Assembly: GCF_004368965.1 (NCBI RefSeq)
Contig: NZ_SORO01000001.1
Coordinates: forward strand, 2,450,001-2,514,000
Direction: 5' to 3'
Length of the DNA: 64,000 bases
Source: Leptospira meyeri
GTDB taxonomy: Bacteria > Spirochaetota > Leptospiria > Leptospirales > Leptospiraceae
Under the pieces are notes generated by a model that was not told the DNA's origin, searched no databases, and saw only the letters and a list, made by a program, of their open reading frames with translations. This document shows, in pieces, positions 26,010 through 35,722 of the stretch. The translations under genes were made by a program, and so were the position numbers. The first letter of the stretch is position 1; each line of letters starts with the position of its first letter.

Positions 26010-27449
26010 CTACTGGTTCATCTCTACCAAAGTTTCAAAAAGAATTTTTGTTCCTAGTTCTAAGTTATCAATGGTCATATTTTCATTCTTTCCGTGCATC
26101 CCGTCAATGTCTTCTGATTTCAGAACTGCTGGAATCAAACCATACGATTTAATTCCCAATCGTCTGAGATACGAATTGTCCGTTTTTCCAGGAGAAAGAA
26201 ACGGAGTCACCGTACTATTGGGAAACTTATTGACAGACACTGCTGCCAAAGTGCTGAAAAGCCTAGTGTTGATGGGAGATACATCCGTTGGATTGATATC
26301 GGTAAAAGTAATTTCAGCATTGTATTTAGCGGCAATTGATTTTACTTTATTGGAAAATTCCATAATATCAACACCTGGTAAAGTTCGGATATCGAGTCTT
26401 CCTGATGCTTCCCCTGCAATTACGTTTTCTCCCCCTTCGCCTTCTGTGGTTCTAAATCCAGTGATGGATTTGGTGTTTGTGGTCATTGCAGTAAGGTGGC
26501 GATTGCTTCGGATGGTTCCGTGTAATAAAGGTTTGATCAAAGGGTTTCTAGCATTTTTCAAAAAAAATGAATTTGGAAACGAACTAATGGTTCCGAGTTG
26601 GTAGAAAAAAGCATCTGTTTCTGAGGTGATACGAATCTCAGATTCCAGTTCTCTGACTTCATTAAAAAATTGGATTAAGGACAAGGCAGGGTATTGACTT
26701 GGAGGAGAAGATCCGTGCCCACTGGTTCCTTTGATTTTGGCTCGTAACCAAATGTTTCCTTTTTCCGCATATTGAATGTTAAAGATAGTGGAACCTTGGA
26801 TCACAATGTCTCTTGTGGCCACCCCACCTTCATTGAGTGCGTATTCGTATCCTTCAAAAACTTGTTTTTGTTTGGAAGTCATATATTTACCGCCTAACTC
26901 GGAACCTGATTCCTCATCGGCCAAAGCCAAATACATAATTTTTCTCGTTCTCGGAATTCCAGATCGTTTGATTTCAAGAAAGGCAAGTAATTCCATTACG
27001 GCCATTCCTTTCATATCAATGGCGCCACGCCCCCAAACACGACCCTCACTTACCGTACCGGAAAGTGGAGCTACCTTCCATTCTTTGGTATCAAATTCAA
27101 CTGTGTCCAAATGGTTTGCGAGAATGATACCTGGCTCTGGATTTGGAACAGTCGCTGGTAATTCAGCAATTAAATTGGGTCTTGTTGGATATTTGGGATC
27201 AAAAACAAAATGAGAAGGGATTCCCTCTTTGGCGAGAACCGCTTGGATGTATTTTGCCACCTGAATTTCGTTTCCACGAACAGATGGTATTTTTAATAAA
27301 TCCGATAAAAGTTTTACCGCTTCAGACCTACGGGCTTCCCAATTGACTTTAGGATAAGACTGTTTTAGCTCCGCATACTTTACCTTTTGACCGAAGGAAC
27401 ATTGCAAATTTAAGACCGCGAGAATAAAAACCGAAACTAAAAACTTCAT
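26010..27449 (-). CDS. M20 family metallopeptidase, lipoprotein
   Basis: A 479-residue zinc peptidase of the M20 family (carboxypeptidase Ss1/ArgE/DapE-like). The metal-site motifs are 'ILANHLDTVEFD', 'WGRGAIDMKGMAVMELLAF' and 'LALADEESGSELGG', and the dimerisation/lid domain starts around 'IWLRAKIKGTSGHGSSPP'. ATG 27449 is chosen: it gives a lipoprotein signal with cysteine 17 ('LNLQCSFGQ') and has AAGGGAGA upstream; a longer frame would add 13 residues with no signal. It is thus predicted to be periplasmic or surface-anchored, unlike the cytoplasmic ArgE and DapE enzymes. It probably trims peptides or N-acyl amino acids taken up from outside. Confidence 0.92.
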   Translation of the reverse strand: MKFLVSVFILAVLNLQCSFGQKVKYAELKQSYPKVNWEARRSEAVKLLSDLLKIPSVRGNEIQVAKYIQAVLAKEGIPSHFVFDPKYPTRPNLIAELPATVPNPEPGIILANHLDTVEFDTKEWKVAPLSGTVSEGRVWGRGAIDMKGMAVMELLAFLEIKRSGIPRTRKIMYLALADEESGSELGGKYMTSKQKQVFEGYEYALNEGGVATRDIVIQGSTIFNIQYAEKGNIWLRAKIKGTSGHGSSPPSQYPALSLIQFFNEVRELESEIRITSETDAFFYQLGTISSFPNSFFLKNARNPLIKPLLHGTIRSNRHLTAMTTNTKSITGFRTTEGEGGENVIAGEASGRLDIRTLPGVDIMEFSNKVKSIAAKYNAEITFTDINPTDVSPINTRLFSTLAAVSVNKFPNSTVTPFLSPGKTDNSYLRRLGIKSYGLIPAVLKSEDIDGMHGKNENMTIDNLELGTKILFETLVEMNQ

Positions 27450-27518
27450 AGAAATGAATCTCCCTTTCTTTCGGAAAAAGAAAATCACGGATTTTAAAAG
27501 TTAAAAGAAAAAACTAAC

Positions 27519-28121
27519 CTATATTTTTCGTAAAACCAACCGAACGATGGCTGCCTTTCCTCTATGGAACGGACTTTCATTGAGTTCAATTTCTAATGCT
27601 TCTTCGTATTCAACGCTCATTTCGGAAAAATCCATACGCAAATCTTTTAACTGATACAACATATCGGGATCTTTTGGACCACCTGATGTGTATTGCAACT
27701 GGTCTGGCGAAAATGCTTCTAATAATAAAATCCCACCGGATTTTAATGTTCGAACACAATTTCGATGTGCCGTTGTGCGGATCGATTTATGAAAGTGACA
27801 ATAGATCAAAGCAACCATATCCATTTGTTCTGGTGCGTAAGGGTAAGTTAAAACATCAGAAATCTCATAATGAATGGAAACTTTTTTTTCGTTAGCAAGA
27901 GCGGTTGCTTTTTGTTTTCCGGTTTCTGATTGGTCAAAGGCAAACACATCCCAGCCGAGTCCTGCTGCAAAAACCGCATTTCGTCCTTCTCCTTCGCATG
28001 GAAAAAGAATTCTTCCTTTTTTCAAATTAGGCAAACGAGTTCTTAAAAAATCGTTTGGGTCTTTTCCGTAAACATAGTCTTCATTCGCATAACGTTCATT
28101 CCAGAAAGTTTTAGAATACAT
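27519..28121 (-). CDS. SAM-dependent methyltransferase (TehB-like class I)
   Basis: A 200-residue class I methyltransferase. The SAM-binding motif I is 'GRILFPCEGEGRNAVFAAGLGW' with the following acidic residue in 'VFAFDQSETG'; motif IV-like 'DMVALIYCHFHKSIR' and 'LKSGGILLLEAFSPDQLQY' follow. The start 'SKTFWNERYANEDYVYGKDPN' is typical of the TehB/thiopurine-methyltransferase-like group. The substrate is unknown. It lies between the M20 peptidase and the nitroreductase on the same strand, with spacers of about 70 bp. Confidence 0.88.
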   Translation of the reverse strand: MYSKTFWNERYANEDYVYGKDPNDFLRTRLPNLKKGRILFPCEGEGRNAVFAAGLGWDVFAFDQSETGKQKATALANEKKVSIHYEISDVLTYPYAPEQMDMVALIYCHFHKSIRTTAHRNCVRTLKSGGILLLEAFSPDQLQYTSGGPKDPDMLYQLKDLRMDFSEMSVEYEEALEIELNESPFHRGKAAIVRLVLRKI

Positions 28122-28193
28122 GGTGGTTTCCCTGCTGTTTTATCTTTTGGTCGCATCATCATATACTAAACTTTCTGAATCAGAACTACTTTT

Positions 28194-28886
28194 TCAATAA
28201 AACCGAAGTAAATCTTCGGCAGATTCCCTTGGTGTGTGAAAACGATTGAGTTCTGAATCCGGTTTTGGATATCCAATGCTCAGTCCGAGGATTACTTTTT
28301 CTTCCTTAGGCAAGCCCAAACAATTACGAACTACATCAGGAAATGCACCCAAAGCAGCTTGTGGACAAGTTCCTAAACCTTCCTCTCTTGCCAGGAGGAG
28401 AATTGATTGGAGAAAACAACCCAAATCAATACCTACATACAAATTGAGATCAAATTTGGAGGTGATAAAAACCGCAGTGGGAGCTCCAAAGAATTCAAAA
28501 TTTCGAAGCATAAATTGATCCCTTGCTTCTTTGTCTTTACGATCAATTCCAGCCACTCCGTAAATTTTCATCCCTAAATCAAACATTCGTTTTTTGGCAT
28601 CACTTGGATAGGATTCTGGCCAATTAGTTTCTGGCTGGGGGGAAGACTCCCTCGCTGCCTTTGTGAGTTCCAAGGCCATCTCCTCGCGTTTTTTGCCACT
28701 CAGGATATGCGCTTTCCAAGGTTGGGAGTTTTTCCAACTAGGGGAACGTAAGGCTTTTCTGAAGATTCTTTGTAGGATTTCTTCTGGGACAGGTTCTGGT
28801 AAATATTCTCGGATGCTATGTCTAGTTTCTAGGGCCTCTGTTGTCGTTTTGGCAGACTCATGGATGGATATCATTTCAGAATTCAT
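28194..28886 (-). CDS. Nitroreductase-family flavoprotein
   Basis: A 230-residue FMN-dependent nitroreductase-like oxidoreductase. The start region 'ALETRHSIREYLPEPVPEEI' and 'RSPSWKNSQPWKAHILSG' are the family's FMN-binding signature, and 'GLGTCPQAALGAFPDVVRN' with 'EKVILGLSIGYPKPDSELN' completes the C-terminal half. ATG 28886 is preferred over an upstream TTG because AGGAG sits seven bases before it. The gene is divergent from tetR at 29003, and two TetR-type palindromes fill the spacer, so the repressor most likely controls this enzyme as well as the TonB receptor operon. The physiological substrate, such as a quinone or nitroaromatic, cannot be deduced. Confidence 0.92.
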   Translation of the reverse strand: MNSEMISIHESAKTTTEALETRHSIREYLPEPVPEEILQRIFRKALRSPSWKNSQPWKAHILSGKKREEMALELTKAARESSPQPETNWPESYPSDAKKRMFDLGMKIYGVAGIDRKDKEARDQFMLRNFEFFGAPTAVFITSKFDLNLYVGIDLGCFLQSILLLAREEGLGTCPQAALGAFPDVVRNCLGLPKEEKVILGLSIGYPKPDSELNRFHTPRESAEDLLRFY

Positions 28887-28910
28887 ATGGATGCTCCTGG
28901 TCAATATACA

Positions 28911-28959
28911 TACCGACCGGTCTGTATATGCAAGAACTTTTCATACAGACCAGTTGGTA
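28911..28959. promoter_or_regulatory. Two TetR-type operators between nitroreductase and tetR
   Basis: Site 1, TACCGACCGGTCTGTA (28911-28926), is a near-perfect palindrome centred on GACCGGTC. Site 2, TACAGACCAGTTGGTA (28944-28959), matches the reverse complement of site 1 at 14 of 16 positions. Their starts are 33 bp apart, about three helical turns. A TATAAT -10 for tetR (28958-28963) overlaps the end of site 2, so binding there would block RNA polymerase. Confidence 0.8.
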
Positions 28960-29002
28960 TAATGTTTGCTTAGTTTTTGTAATTTTGAAATTTGTAAGGG
29001 AT

Positions 29003-29584
29003 ATGAAAAAAGAACCAACTCGTGTACGTCTCTTGCAAGTAAGTAAGGATCTCTTTTTAAAACAAGGGTATTCGGAAACAGGCCTCAACCAAATCGTCGA
29101 TGAAGCAGAGACCGTCAAAGCGAGTTTGTATCAACATTTTTCCTCAAAAGAGATGTTGGGTAAGGAAGTGCTTCGAATTTATTCGGATGAAAATTTAACT
29201 CTTCTCAAATCTCTAATGAAACGAAATCCAAAGCCTCTTGATTTTGTGAAAGCTTGGGTTCGGATTCTTTCTAGGGAAGCGAGAGAATCTCAACTTTTCG
29301 GATGTGGGATGGCCAATTTCCGAGCCCAGATTGCACCAAACGAATTGGAAATTTTGAAAGAAATTGAAGAAATTGCCCACAAAACCATCGATTGTTTGGC
29401 AGAGTATTTAGAGGAGTCTCTAGAAAATGGTCATATAATTTCTAAAGTAGATTGTCGGTTACTCGCTAAACAATTATTTTTTGTCTACGAAGGGGTTTTG
29501 CAAGGTTATCGTTTGCTTGATGACAAAAGGTCATTGGATGAACTTTACCGAATTGCCGAAAGTTTGATCCCAACTTCTAAATGA
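29003..29584 (+). CDS. TetR-family transcriptional regulator
   Basis: A 193-residue TetR-family repressor. The DNA-binding domain is 'TRVRLLQVSKDLFLKQGYSETGLNQIVDEAETVKASLYQHFSSKEMLGKEVL' in shape, with the family's 'LYQHFSSKE' recognition-helix ending near residue 50. The ligand-binding helices follow; the group resembles AcrR/YxaF-like regulators. ATG 29003 begins 'MKKEPTRVRLLQ' and is preceded by AAGGG; a longer open frame upstream would run through the operators and is rejected. Its TGA overlaps the ATG of the TonB receptor, so the regulator is the first gene of the operon it probably represses. Confidence 0.9.
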   Translation: MKKEPTRVRLLQVSKDLFLKQGYSETGLNQIVDEAETVKASLYQHFSSKEMLGKEVLRIYSDENLTLLKSLMKRNPKPLDFVKAWVRILSREARESQLFGCGMANFRAQIAPNELEILKEIEEIAHKTIDCLAEYLEESLENGHIISKVDCRLLAKQLFFVYEGVLQGYRLLDDKRSLDELYRIAESLIPTSK

Positions 29585-32235
29585 AATACACTAAATCGAT
29601 CATTTATATTTTTTGTTTGGGATGGTTTTTGCCTCTGTATGCAGAAGGAAACCTAGAAGTTGTGTTCCAAATTGTTAAATCCAATTCTGGCAAACCCGTC
29701 ACAAATGCTGTTGTTATTTCTAAAAAAGGTAAAGCCAGCGGAGTTTCCAATGAAGAGGGGATCGCCAAACTTCGATTTCCCGAACCCGGATATTATGAAA
29801 TTAAAATTTCTACGGCCGACAGAATCGAAACTGTGTTTCGCGAAGTTCGATTCAAAGGACAGGTGATTCTTGTCTCCATCTCAGAGGCAAATCTATCGGG
29901 AATTTTAGTCAGTGGAGAAAGGGACAAAACACCTCTATCTCGATATGGGCTCGTGCAAGATGAAATCAAACGACTCCCTGGTGTTTCCGGTGATTCCTTA
30001 AAAGCTCTCCAAACCATTCCGGGTGTTGTGATTGGTGCGCCCGTAGGAATTTTACCGTCAGTCTTCACTAATATTGGAACCAATTTGTTAACAGGAAATC
30101 CCTATTCCAATAGTGAAAGGGGAGATTTATCATTACGTGGTGGTGGGACGAGACAAAACCAATATTATTTTGATGGATTCCCACTCTCTTATCCTTTTCA
30201 TTTAGGAAATCAATCTTCCGTACTAAATAACAATTTAATTAAATCCTTTGACGTGTTTACTGGTGCATTTCCAGCTAAATATGGTTATGCGACTGGCGGA
30301 ATTATTGCCATTGAAGGAACAGATCGTGTTGATGAAAATAAAACGGTCATCAATATCAATTTGTTTTTATCAGATATTTACAACCAAGCCAAAGTTTTGC
30401 CAGGACTGGCGATGATCAGTTCAGGAAGAAAAAACTACCCTAACTTAGTTTTATTACAAACCTATCCACAAGGAATTCCGGAAGATGCAAAGTATGCAGA
30501 GTATCAAGATTACCAATGGAAACTAATTTGGGATATTAGTTCTGAACATCGTCTTTCGATCCAAACCTTTGGAACAAGAGATAGACAAGCATACACTAAA
30601 GCCCAAGCAGATTTAGAAAGAGGAGGGGAAGACCCACGTCCTCCGACGGGTTTAGATCGAATGTTTCGCACTGATGCCATCCGTTATGTTTGGAAAGGAA
30701 AAACATTTCGAAATACTTTATCATACTCACGCACCTCGTTTAATGAATTTTTTGAATTGAGATTTACAAATCCGCTCACAGCAGAGAATATTTTCGGATT
30801 ACAAAATCGAACTGCTGATACAACCACTTATGTTCATAATGCATTTGAATGGGAAATTTGGGAGGAACATCTCAAATTAGAAGCAGGAGTTCAGGGTCGG
30901 TTCCGCGAGACCACATTAAAAGGTGAGAATATCTCTTCTTATAATCGATTATTTTATAATATATTTAATGATTTATTAAATTCCAATGCGGCTTTTCGTT
31001 CCGTCATTGATGGAGATCGAATCCGATATCGTGAAAAGTCTGCTTATGCGGAACTTCCGTTTAAATATGGTGGTTTTCGCCTAACACCAGGTGCAAGGGT
31101 AGATAACTATTCAGGTAGCAATGAAACCAATTTGGCTCCCAGGATTACAGGTGGGTATCTTTTTGAATCCACAAAAACAGGGTTTATGGTTGGGCACGGA
31201 ATTCATTACAATGCGCCTGTTTCGATTGAGGCCTTGTCTGCTAAGTCAGGAAATCCTAATCTTTATATGGAACGTTCCGAACATAATTCGGTAGGGGTGA
31301 GCCAAGAGTTTTCCAACAATTGGCAAATTAAAATTGAAGGGTTTCGGAATATCTTTCAGAATATCATCGTTCCTGATGCTTATATTGTCGATCCGTACGC
31401 TTTGAACAATGACACTCGTGTTTTTGTAAATGAAACCGCCAAAGTTCTCGCAAATCCGATTACACCTAAAAATTTAAATTATTCGAATGCTGGTTATGGA
31501 CATTCGGAAGGAGTTGAAATTTTTATTAAAAAAACAAAAGATCCAAGAGAACAATCGGGGCTATTTGGTTGGATTTCCTACACAAATTCTATCACTAAAC
31601 GAATCAATAACCAAGCCAGATTAAACAGTGATGAAACTAGAAACAGAACTTTACTGAACAATTCAAGAACACTTCTTGCCCAATCCAAAATTGGAACTAA
31701 TTATATAAATTATTATGATGATAATCAATTTGAAGTCATTTATAATAATGATAAAGAACAACTTTATGATTTAGATAGAACTCACATTTTAAATATTGTA
31801 TTTGGTTATAAATTTAATCCAGAATGGATGGTGGGTGGAAGGTTTCGTTACTTTTCAGGCACACCTTATACTCCCATTACAAGTGCTACACGAGCAAATC
31901 AAGCTGCGACTTTTGGATTGAATTTATATTTCCCCAATTATTCTGGAAACTATAACAGTGACCGATTTTTACCATTTCACCAATTTGACCTAAGGATCGA
32001 TCGCATCGAAAACTATTCTTGGGGTTATATTAATACTTATATTGAATTTGTAAATTTTTATGGCCGTAGGAACCAAGCAGGTTTTGAATTTGATAATACA
32101 AAAAATTACCAAAGGAATCAAAACCCCGCACCAACCTACGATACTGTGAATTCTCCATACATAATTTCGCAAACCCCAAATGGAAAATTAGCTTTTATTC
32201 CTCTCATCAATATTGGTATGGAGGTACGATTTTGA
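29581..32235 (+). CDS. TonB-dependent outer-membrane receptor
   Basis: An 884-residue receptor. A signal peptide ('FCLGWFLPLYAEG') is followed by a CarboxypepD_reg/Ig-like domain (~25-105, 'SGKPVTNAVVISKKGKASGV'), a plug (~110-235, 'LSLRGGGTRQNQYYFDGFPL', 'FPAKYGYATGGIIAIEG') and a beta-barrel that ends with 'NIGMEVRF', the usual terminal aromatic residue. ATG overlaps the tetR stop (ATGA). The gene also overlaps the following lipoprotein gene by four bases, so the three are translationally coupled. The ligand imported is unknown; the linked TetR and nitroreductase suggest a small redox-active or toxic organic compound rather than iron. Confidence 0.92.
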   Translation: MKYTKSIIYIFCLGWFLPLYAEGNLEVVFQIVKSNSGKPVTNAVVISKKGKASGVSNEEGIAKLRFPEPGYYEIKISTADRIETVFREVRFKGQVILVSISEANLSGILVSGERDKTPLSRYGLVQDEIKRLPGVSGDSLKALQTIPGVVIGAPVGILPSVFTNIGTNLLTGNPYSNSERGDLSLRGGGTRQNQYYFDGFPLSYPFHLGNQSSVLNNNLIKSFDVFTGAFPAKYGYATGGIIAIEGTDRVDENKTVININLFLSDIYNQAKVLPGLAMISSGRKNYPNLVLLQTYPQGIPEDAKYAEYQDYQWKLIWDISSEHRLSIQTFGTRDRQAYTKAQADLERGGEDPRPPTGLDRMFRTDAIRYVWKGKTFRNTLSYSRTSFNEFFELRFTNPLTAENIFGLQNRTADTTTYVHNAFEWEIWEEHLKLEAGVQGRFRETTLKGENISSYNRLFYNIFNDLLNSNAAFRSVIDGDRIRYREKSAYAELPFKYGGFRLTPGARVDNYSGSNETNLAPRITGGYLFESTKTGFMVGHGIHYNAPVSIEALSAKSGNPNLYMERSEHNSVGVSQEFSNNWQIKIEGFRNIFQNIIVPDAYIVDPYALNNDTRVFVNETAKVLANPITPKNLNYSNAGYGHSEGVEIFIKKTKDPREQSGLFGWISYTNSITKRINNQARLNSDETRNRTLLNNSRTLLAQSKIGTNYINYYDDNQFEVIYNNDKEQLYDLDRTHILNIVFGYKFNPEWMVGGRFRYFSGTPYTPITSATRANQAATFGLNLYFPNYSGNYNSDRFLPFHQFDLRIDRIENYSWGYINTYIEFVNFYGRRNQAGFEFDNTKNYQRNQNPAPTYDTVNSPYIISQTPNGKLAFIPLINIGMEVRF

Positions 32236-32879
32236 AAAATATACTTATTTTATTTTGTATGACTTTGTTTTTTGCCTCTTGTTTTGAAGGTGGGGAAGAA
32301 AAACAAAAAGAAGAAGAGAACCAACAAACTTTTAATTTAACAACTCTATTCTTAATTCGCGAATCTGGGAACTGTATCAAAACCAATACTTCCTTGTCTT
32401 CGAATAACCAATTTTGTAGCCGAAGGCCTCTTGGTGTCTGCAATGTCAATCAACTCATTCTTACTCAAAGCGAAGTGAATGTCATCATCAATGATGCTCG
32501 CATCATTCAGTCAAGAACAACGGATTGCCAAGAATCAATTTTGCAGTCAGGAGTTTTGAGTTTGAAAGCCACAACTACGACGAATATTGATACCTTTAAA
32601 TCCCAATATACATTTCGTGTTGCAGAATCCTGCGAATTAGAAGGATTCCAAGTAAGTGCTGGGACAAGGTTTGCTAATTTTACCGAGATTCTTTGGTTAG
32701 ATTCGGTTCGTGGTAAAATTGCAAAAGCTGCAAAAACCATTTCTGCTAATACTTTTTTGCCCCAAGCCAATCGCGATCGTGCTAACAGTTGTTTGAATCT
32801 CGAATTTAGAGATTGGGAAAGAGACCTTGCCCAAGGAAACAATGACAATAAAATCCTGGTCGAAATCGTACATCCATAA
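32232..32879 (+). CDS. Cys-containing lipoprotein of the tetR-TonB operon
   Basis: A 215-residue predicted lipoprotein: 'MKNILILFCMTLFFASCFEGG' with cysteine 17 in the lipobox. The start is an unusual TTG overlapping the receptor's stop (TTGA); it is supported by GGAGG a few bases upstream, and a later ATG would cut the signal peptide. The mature part has several cysteines in 'GNCIKTN', 'QFCSRRPLGVCN', 'TTDCQES' and 'AESCELEG' that could form disulphides. No family is recognised. Coupling to a TonB receptor suggests an accessory surface or periplasmic ligand-binding protein. Confidence 0.8.
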   Translation: MKNILILFCMTLFFASCFEGGEEKQKEEENQQTFNLTTLFLIRESGNCIKTNTSLSSNNQFCSRRPLGVCNVNQLILTQSEVNVIINDARIIQSRTTDCQESILQSGVLSLKATTTTNIDTFKSQYTFRVAESCELEGFQVSAGTRFANFTEILWLDSVRGKIAKAAKTISANTFLPQANRDRANSCLNLEFRDWERDLAQGNNDNKILVEIVHP

Positions 32880-32948
32880 AATCAAAATCCGCTTTCCTTA
32901 ACCTTGGCATCTTACATTTTGTCTTTAATCCGAAGGAAATTGAATTTT

Positions 32949-34625
32949 ATGACTTTGAATCGATACAGCCGCATTCTTACCCAAGATGAATCCCTTCCTG
33001 CCTCCCAAGCAATGATCATTGGATCTGGGGTTCCTTATGAAGATTTAAATAAACCTTTCATTGGAATTGGAAGCACTGGGTTTGATGGAAACCCATGTAA
33101 TATGCACTTAACCACTCTTTCGGCCTTACAAAAGAAAAGTATCCTAGATACAAAACAAATGGTGGGTTTATTATTTAATACGATAGGTGTGAGTGATGGG
33201 ATTACCAATGGAAATGACGGGATGCGTTATTCCTTGCCATCTAGAGAGATCATTGCCGATTCCATTGAAACCATTGCAGGTGCTCATTATTATGATGGAA
33301 TTCTATTCACTGCTGGATGTGATAAAAATATGCCAGGGGCCATTATGGCAATGGCAAGACTCAATCGACCATCCATCATGGTGTACGGTGGAACTATCAA
33401 TGGTGGTCATTACAAAGGTGAAAAATTAAATATTGTATCTGCCTTCGAAGCTTATGGGAAAAAAATAAACGGCAAAATCACGGAAGATGATTTTAAGGAA
33501 GTAATTAAAAATTCCTGCCCTGGACCTGGAGCATGCGGTGGAATGTACACGGCCAACACTATGGCAACAGCAATTGAAGTCATGGGAATGAGTTTGCCTT
33601 ATAGTTCTTCTTCTCCTGCTCGTAGTGAAGAAAAAAAGAAAGAATGTATGAATATTGGAAAGTATATGTACAATCTTTTAGAAAAGGATATCAAACCCTC
33701 CGATATCATCACTCCCAAATCCATTCTAAATGCACTTCGTGTGGTTACCATTCTTGGTGGTTCTACAAATGCGGCCTTACATATGATTGCCATTGCAAGA
33801 ACCATGGGCATTCCTCTCGATTTGGAACAAATTCAAAAAGTAACTGACACAACTCCACTGTTAGCTGATATGAAACCAAGCGGAAAGTATCTTATGGAAG
33901 ACCTTCATGCCATCGGGGGAACCCCTGCTATCATGAAATTCATGTTACGCGAAGGATTGATTGACGGATCTTGTTTGACTGTCACTGGAAAAACAATCGC
34001 AGAAAACTTGGAAGGACTTCCTGACCTTCCGAGTGACCAAGACTTACTTAGACCCGTCAGTAACCCCATCAAAAAAGAAGGCCATATCCAAGTTCTTTAT
34101 GGTAACATTGCCAAAAAAGGTGCTGTGGCAAAAATCACAGGCCATGAAGGGGAAATGTTTGAAGGGAAGGCCATTTGTTTTGATTCTGAAGTGGAAGCAA
34201 ATCTTGGGATTCGCGACGGAAAAGTCAAACCTGGCCATGTGGTTGTGATTCGTTATGTAGGACCAAAAGGCGGACCGGGAATGCCAGAGATGTTAAAACC
34301 AACTTCTGCCATCATCGGAGCCGGTCTTGGGGATAACGTAGCCCTCATTACAGACGGAAGATTTTCTGGGGGTAGCCATGGATTTGTTGTGGGTCATATC
34401 ACACCAGAGGCAATGGAAGGGGGAGAATTGGCCCTTGTCCAAGATGGTGACAAAATTTTAATTGATGCTCGCACCAACAAACTTGAGTTAATTGTATCTC
34501 CAGATGAATTAGAAAAAAGAAGGACAAGTTGGAAAAAACCCCCGTACCGAATTACATCTGGATATCTTTGGAAATACATCCAGATGGTAAAGGATGCTAG
34601 TACGGGTTGCCTAACCGATCGTTAA
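32949..34625 (+). CDS. ilvD: Dihydroxy-acid dehydratase
   Basis: IlvD, 558 residues. It dehydrates 2,3-dihydroxy-3-methylbutanoate and -pentanoate to the 2-keto acids, the third common step of valine, isoleucine and leucine synthesis. The iron-sulphur cysteines are seen in '[15 protein letters not shown]' and '[18 protein letters not shown]'; '[10 protein letters not shown]', '[20 protein letters not shown]' and 'GGPGMPEML' are family signatures. ATG 32949 is chosen ('[17 protein letters not shown]') because it matches the normal IlvD start and has AAGGAAA upstream; a longer frame from 32904 is not needed. It stands alone, convergent with the pirin gene four bases downstream. Confidence 0.97.
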   Translation: MTLNRYSRILTQDESLPASQAMIIGSGVPYEDLNKPFIGIGSTGFDGNPCNMHLTTLSALQKKSILDTKQMVGLLFNTIGVSDGITNGNDGMRYSLPSREIIADSIETIAGAHYYDGILFTAGCDKNMPGAIMAMARLNRPSIMVYGGTINGGHYKGEKLNIVSAFEAYGKKINGKITEDDFKEVIKNSCPGPGACGGMYTANTMATAIEVMGMSLPYSSSSPARSEEKKKECMNIGKYMYNLLEKDIKPSDIITPKSILNALRVVTILGGSTNAALHMIAIARTMGIPLDLEQIQKVTDTTPLLADMKPSGKYLMEDLHAIGGTPAIMKFMLREGLIDGSCLTVTGKTIAENLEGLPDLPSDQDLLRPVSNPIKKEGHIQVLYGNIAKKGAVAKITGHEGEMFEGKAICFDSEVEANLGIRDGKVKPGHVVVIRYVGPKGGPGMPEMLKPTSAIIGAGLGDNVALITDGRFSGGSHGFVVGHITPEAMEGGELALVQDGDKILIDARTNKLELIVSPDELEKRRTSWKKPPYRITSGYLWKYIQMVKDASTGCLTDR

Positions 34626-34629
34626 TTTC

Positions 34630-35667
34630 TCAATTGAAGTTACCGCTGGTTTCCCTGGGAGCTTCTTCTTTTCCGTTTGCGTGTTTGGCAAATCTTCCTT
34701 TGCCCACGTGAACGGGATCATAAGAATCCCACGGCCAACCTCCAAACTGTGTTTTGCGGTAATCATCAAAGGCTTGTTGGATTTCCTCTTGTTTGTTCAT
34801 CACAAAAGGTCCATACTGAACTACTGGTTCGGCAATGGGTTTTCCTTCTAAAATTAAGATACGAGCGGATTCGGATCCGTTTTTTAGATCCACATCAATG
34901 TCAGATTTTAGATTGTACATATGTTTTCCTGGAACCACAACATCATCTATAACGAGTCCTTCACCGCGGAAATAATAAAGGTTTCTATTGTTTCCAACAG
35001 AACTTCCTGGAATTACAAAGTTAGCTTCCGGATCTAAATCTAAAATATAAATCCCCACTTCGTTTTTAGGATCACCTGCCCAGGAATCTGGAGGTGGATC
35101 AAGTGGTTTTTCACCAAACAAAGATCCTGCGACCGTTTTAATTTTTATTTTTTTGCCGGAAGTATCAGTAGCCACTTTGACGGGAATGTCTTCGTTCCAA
35201 AACATTTTGAAGTGAGGTTCTACAAATTTATTTTTTGCAGGCAGGTTCAACCAAATCTGAAAAAGTTCCAAAGTATTATCACCAGATTCATTCACGAGAG
35301 GAAACATTTCTGAATGTTGGATCCCAGCTCCAGCTGTCATCCACTGGACATCCCCATCTCCATACCTTCCGGCAGCACCTTGTGAATCGGCATGGTCGAT
35401 AAGACCTCTTTGGACAACCGTTACCGTTTCAAAGCCGCGGTGTGGGTGGCCAGGAAAACCGGGAATGGTTTCTCCGTGGTACATCCTCCATCCATCTTTG
35501 CCAGCAAAGTCTTGGCCAATTTGTCTTCCTTGTAAAGAGGCATCTGGACCAAACTTTCCATTGCCTTTCGGATAAAAATCTTCATGGTGTACACAAAACA
35601 AAAATGGATCTGAAGTGGGCCATTGGAAGTCTAGTTTTTGGGCATATTCTATCGATTTGTGTTTCAT
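34630..35667 (-). CDS. Pirin-family bicupin protein
   Basis: A 345-residue pirin family protein. The N-terminal cupin has the metal-binding pattern 'GHPHRGFETVTVVQRG' ... 'GIQHSEMF', and the C-terminal half holds the second, metal-free cupin ('DPEANFVIPGS', 'RNLYYFRGEG', 'GKHMYNLKSD'). Bacterial pirins may be quercetin dioxygenases or regulators of pyruvate dehydrogenase and respiration; no specific role can be read from the context. It is somewhat longer than typical ~290-residue pirins because of extra C-terminal residues containing 'GPFVMNKQEEIQQAFDDYR'. It is convergent with ilvD. Confidence 0.92.
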   Translation of the reverse strand: MKHKSIEYAQKLDFQWPTSDPFLFCVHHEDFYPKGNGKFGPDASLQGRQIGQDFAGKDGWRMYHGETIPGFPGHPHRGFETVTVVQRGLIDHADSQGAAGRYGDGDVQWMTAGAGIQHSEMFPLVNESGDNTLELFQIWLNLPAKNKFVEPHFKMFWNEDIPVKVATDTSGKKIKIKTVAGSLFGEKPLDPPPDSWAGDPKNEVGIYILDLDPEANFVIPGSSVGNNRNLYYFRGEGLVIDDVVVPGKHMYNLKSDIDVDLKNGSESARILILEGKPIAEPVVQYGPFVMNKQEEIQQAFDDYRKTQFGGWPWDSYDPVHVGKGRFAKHANGKEEAPRETSGNFN

Positions 35668-35722
35668 GAGTGAATCCTATTTTCGCGAACGGTATCGCTA
35701 TTAATAAGACAGTAGTTAAGAA

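Noticed and set aside
26071..27213. Long open frames antisense to the M20 peptidase gene
   Set aside because: The peptidase has complete family motifs on the minus strand; the + strand frames are by-products of its codon use.
28841..29002. N-terminal extension of the TetR protein through the operators
   Set aside because: The extra 54 residues do not resemble the family and would place coding sequence over both palindromes and the -10 box.
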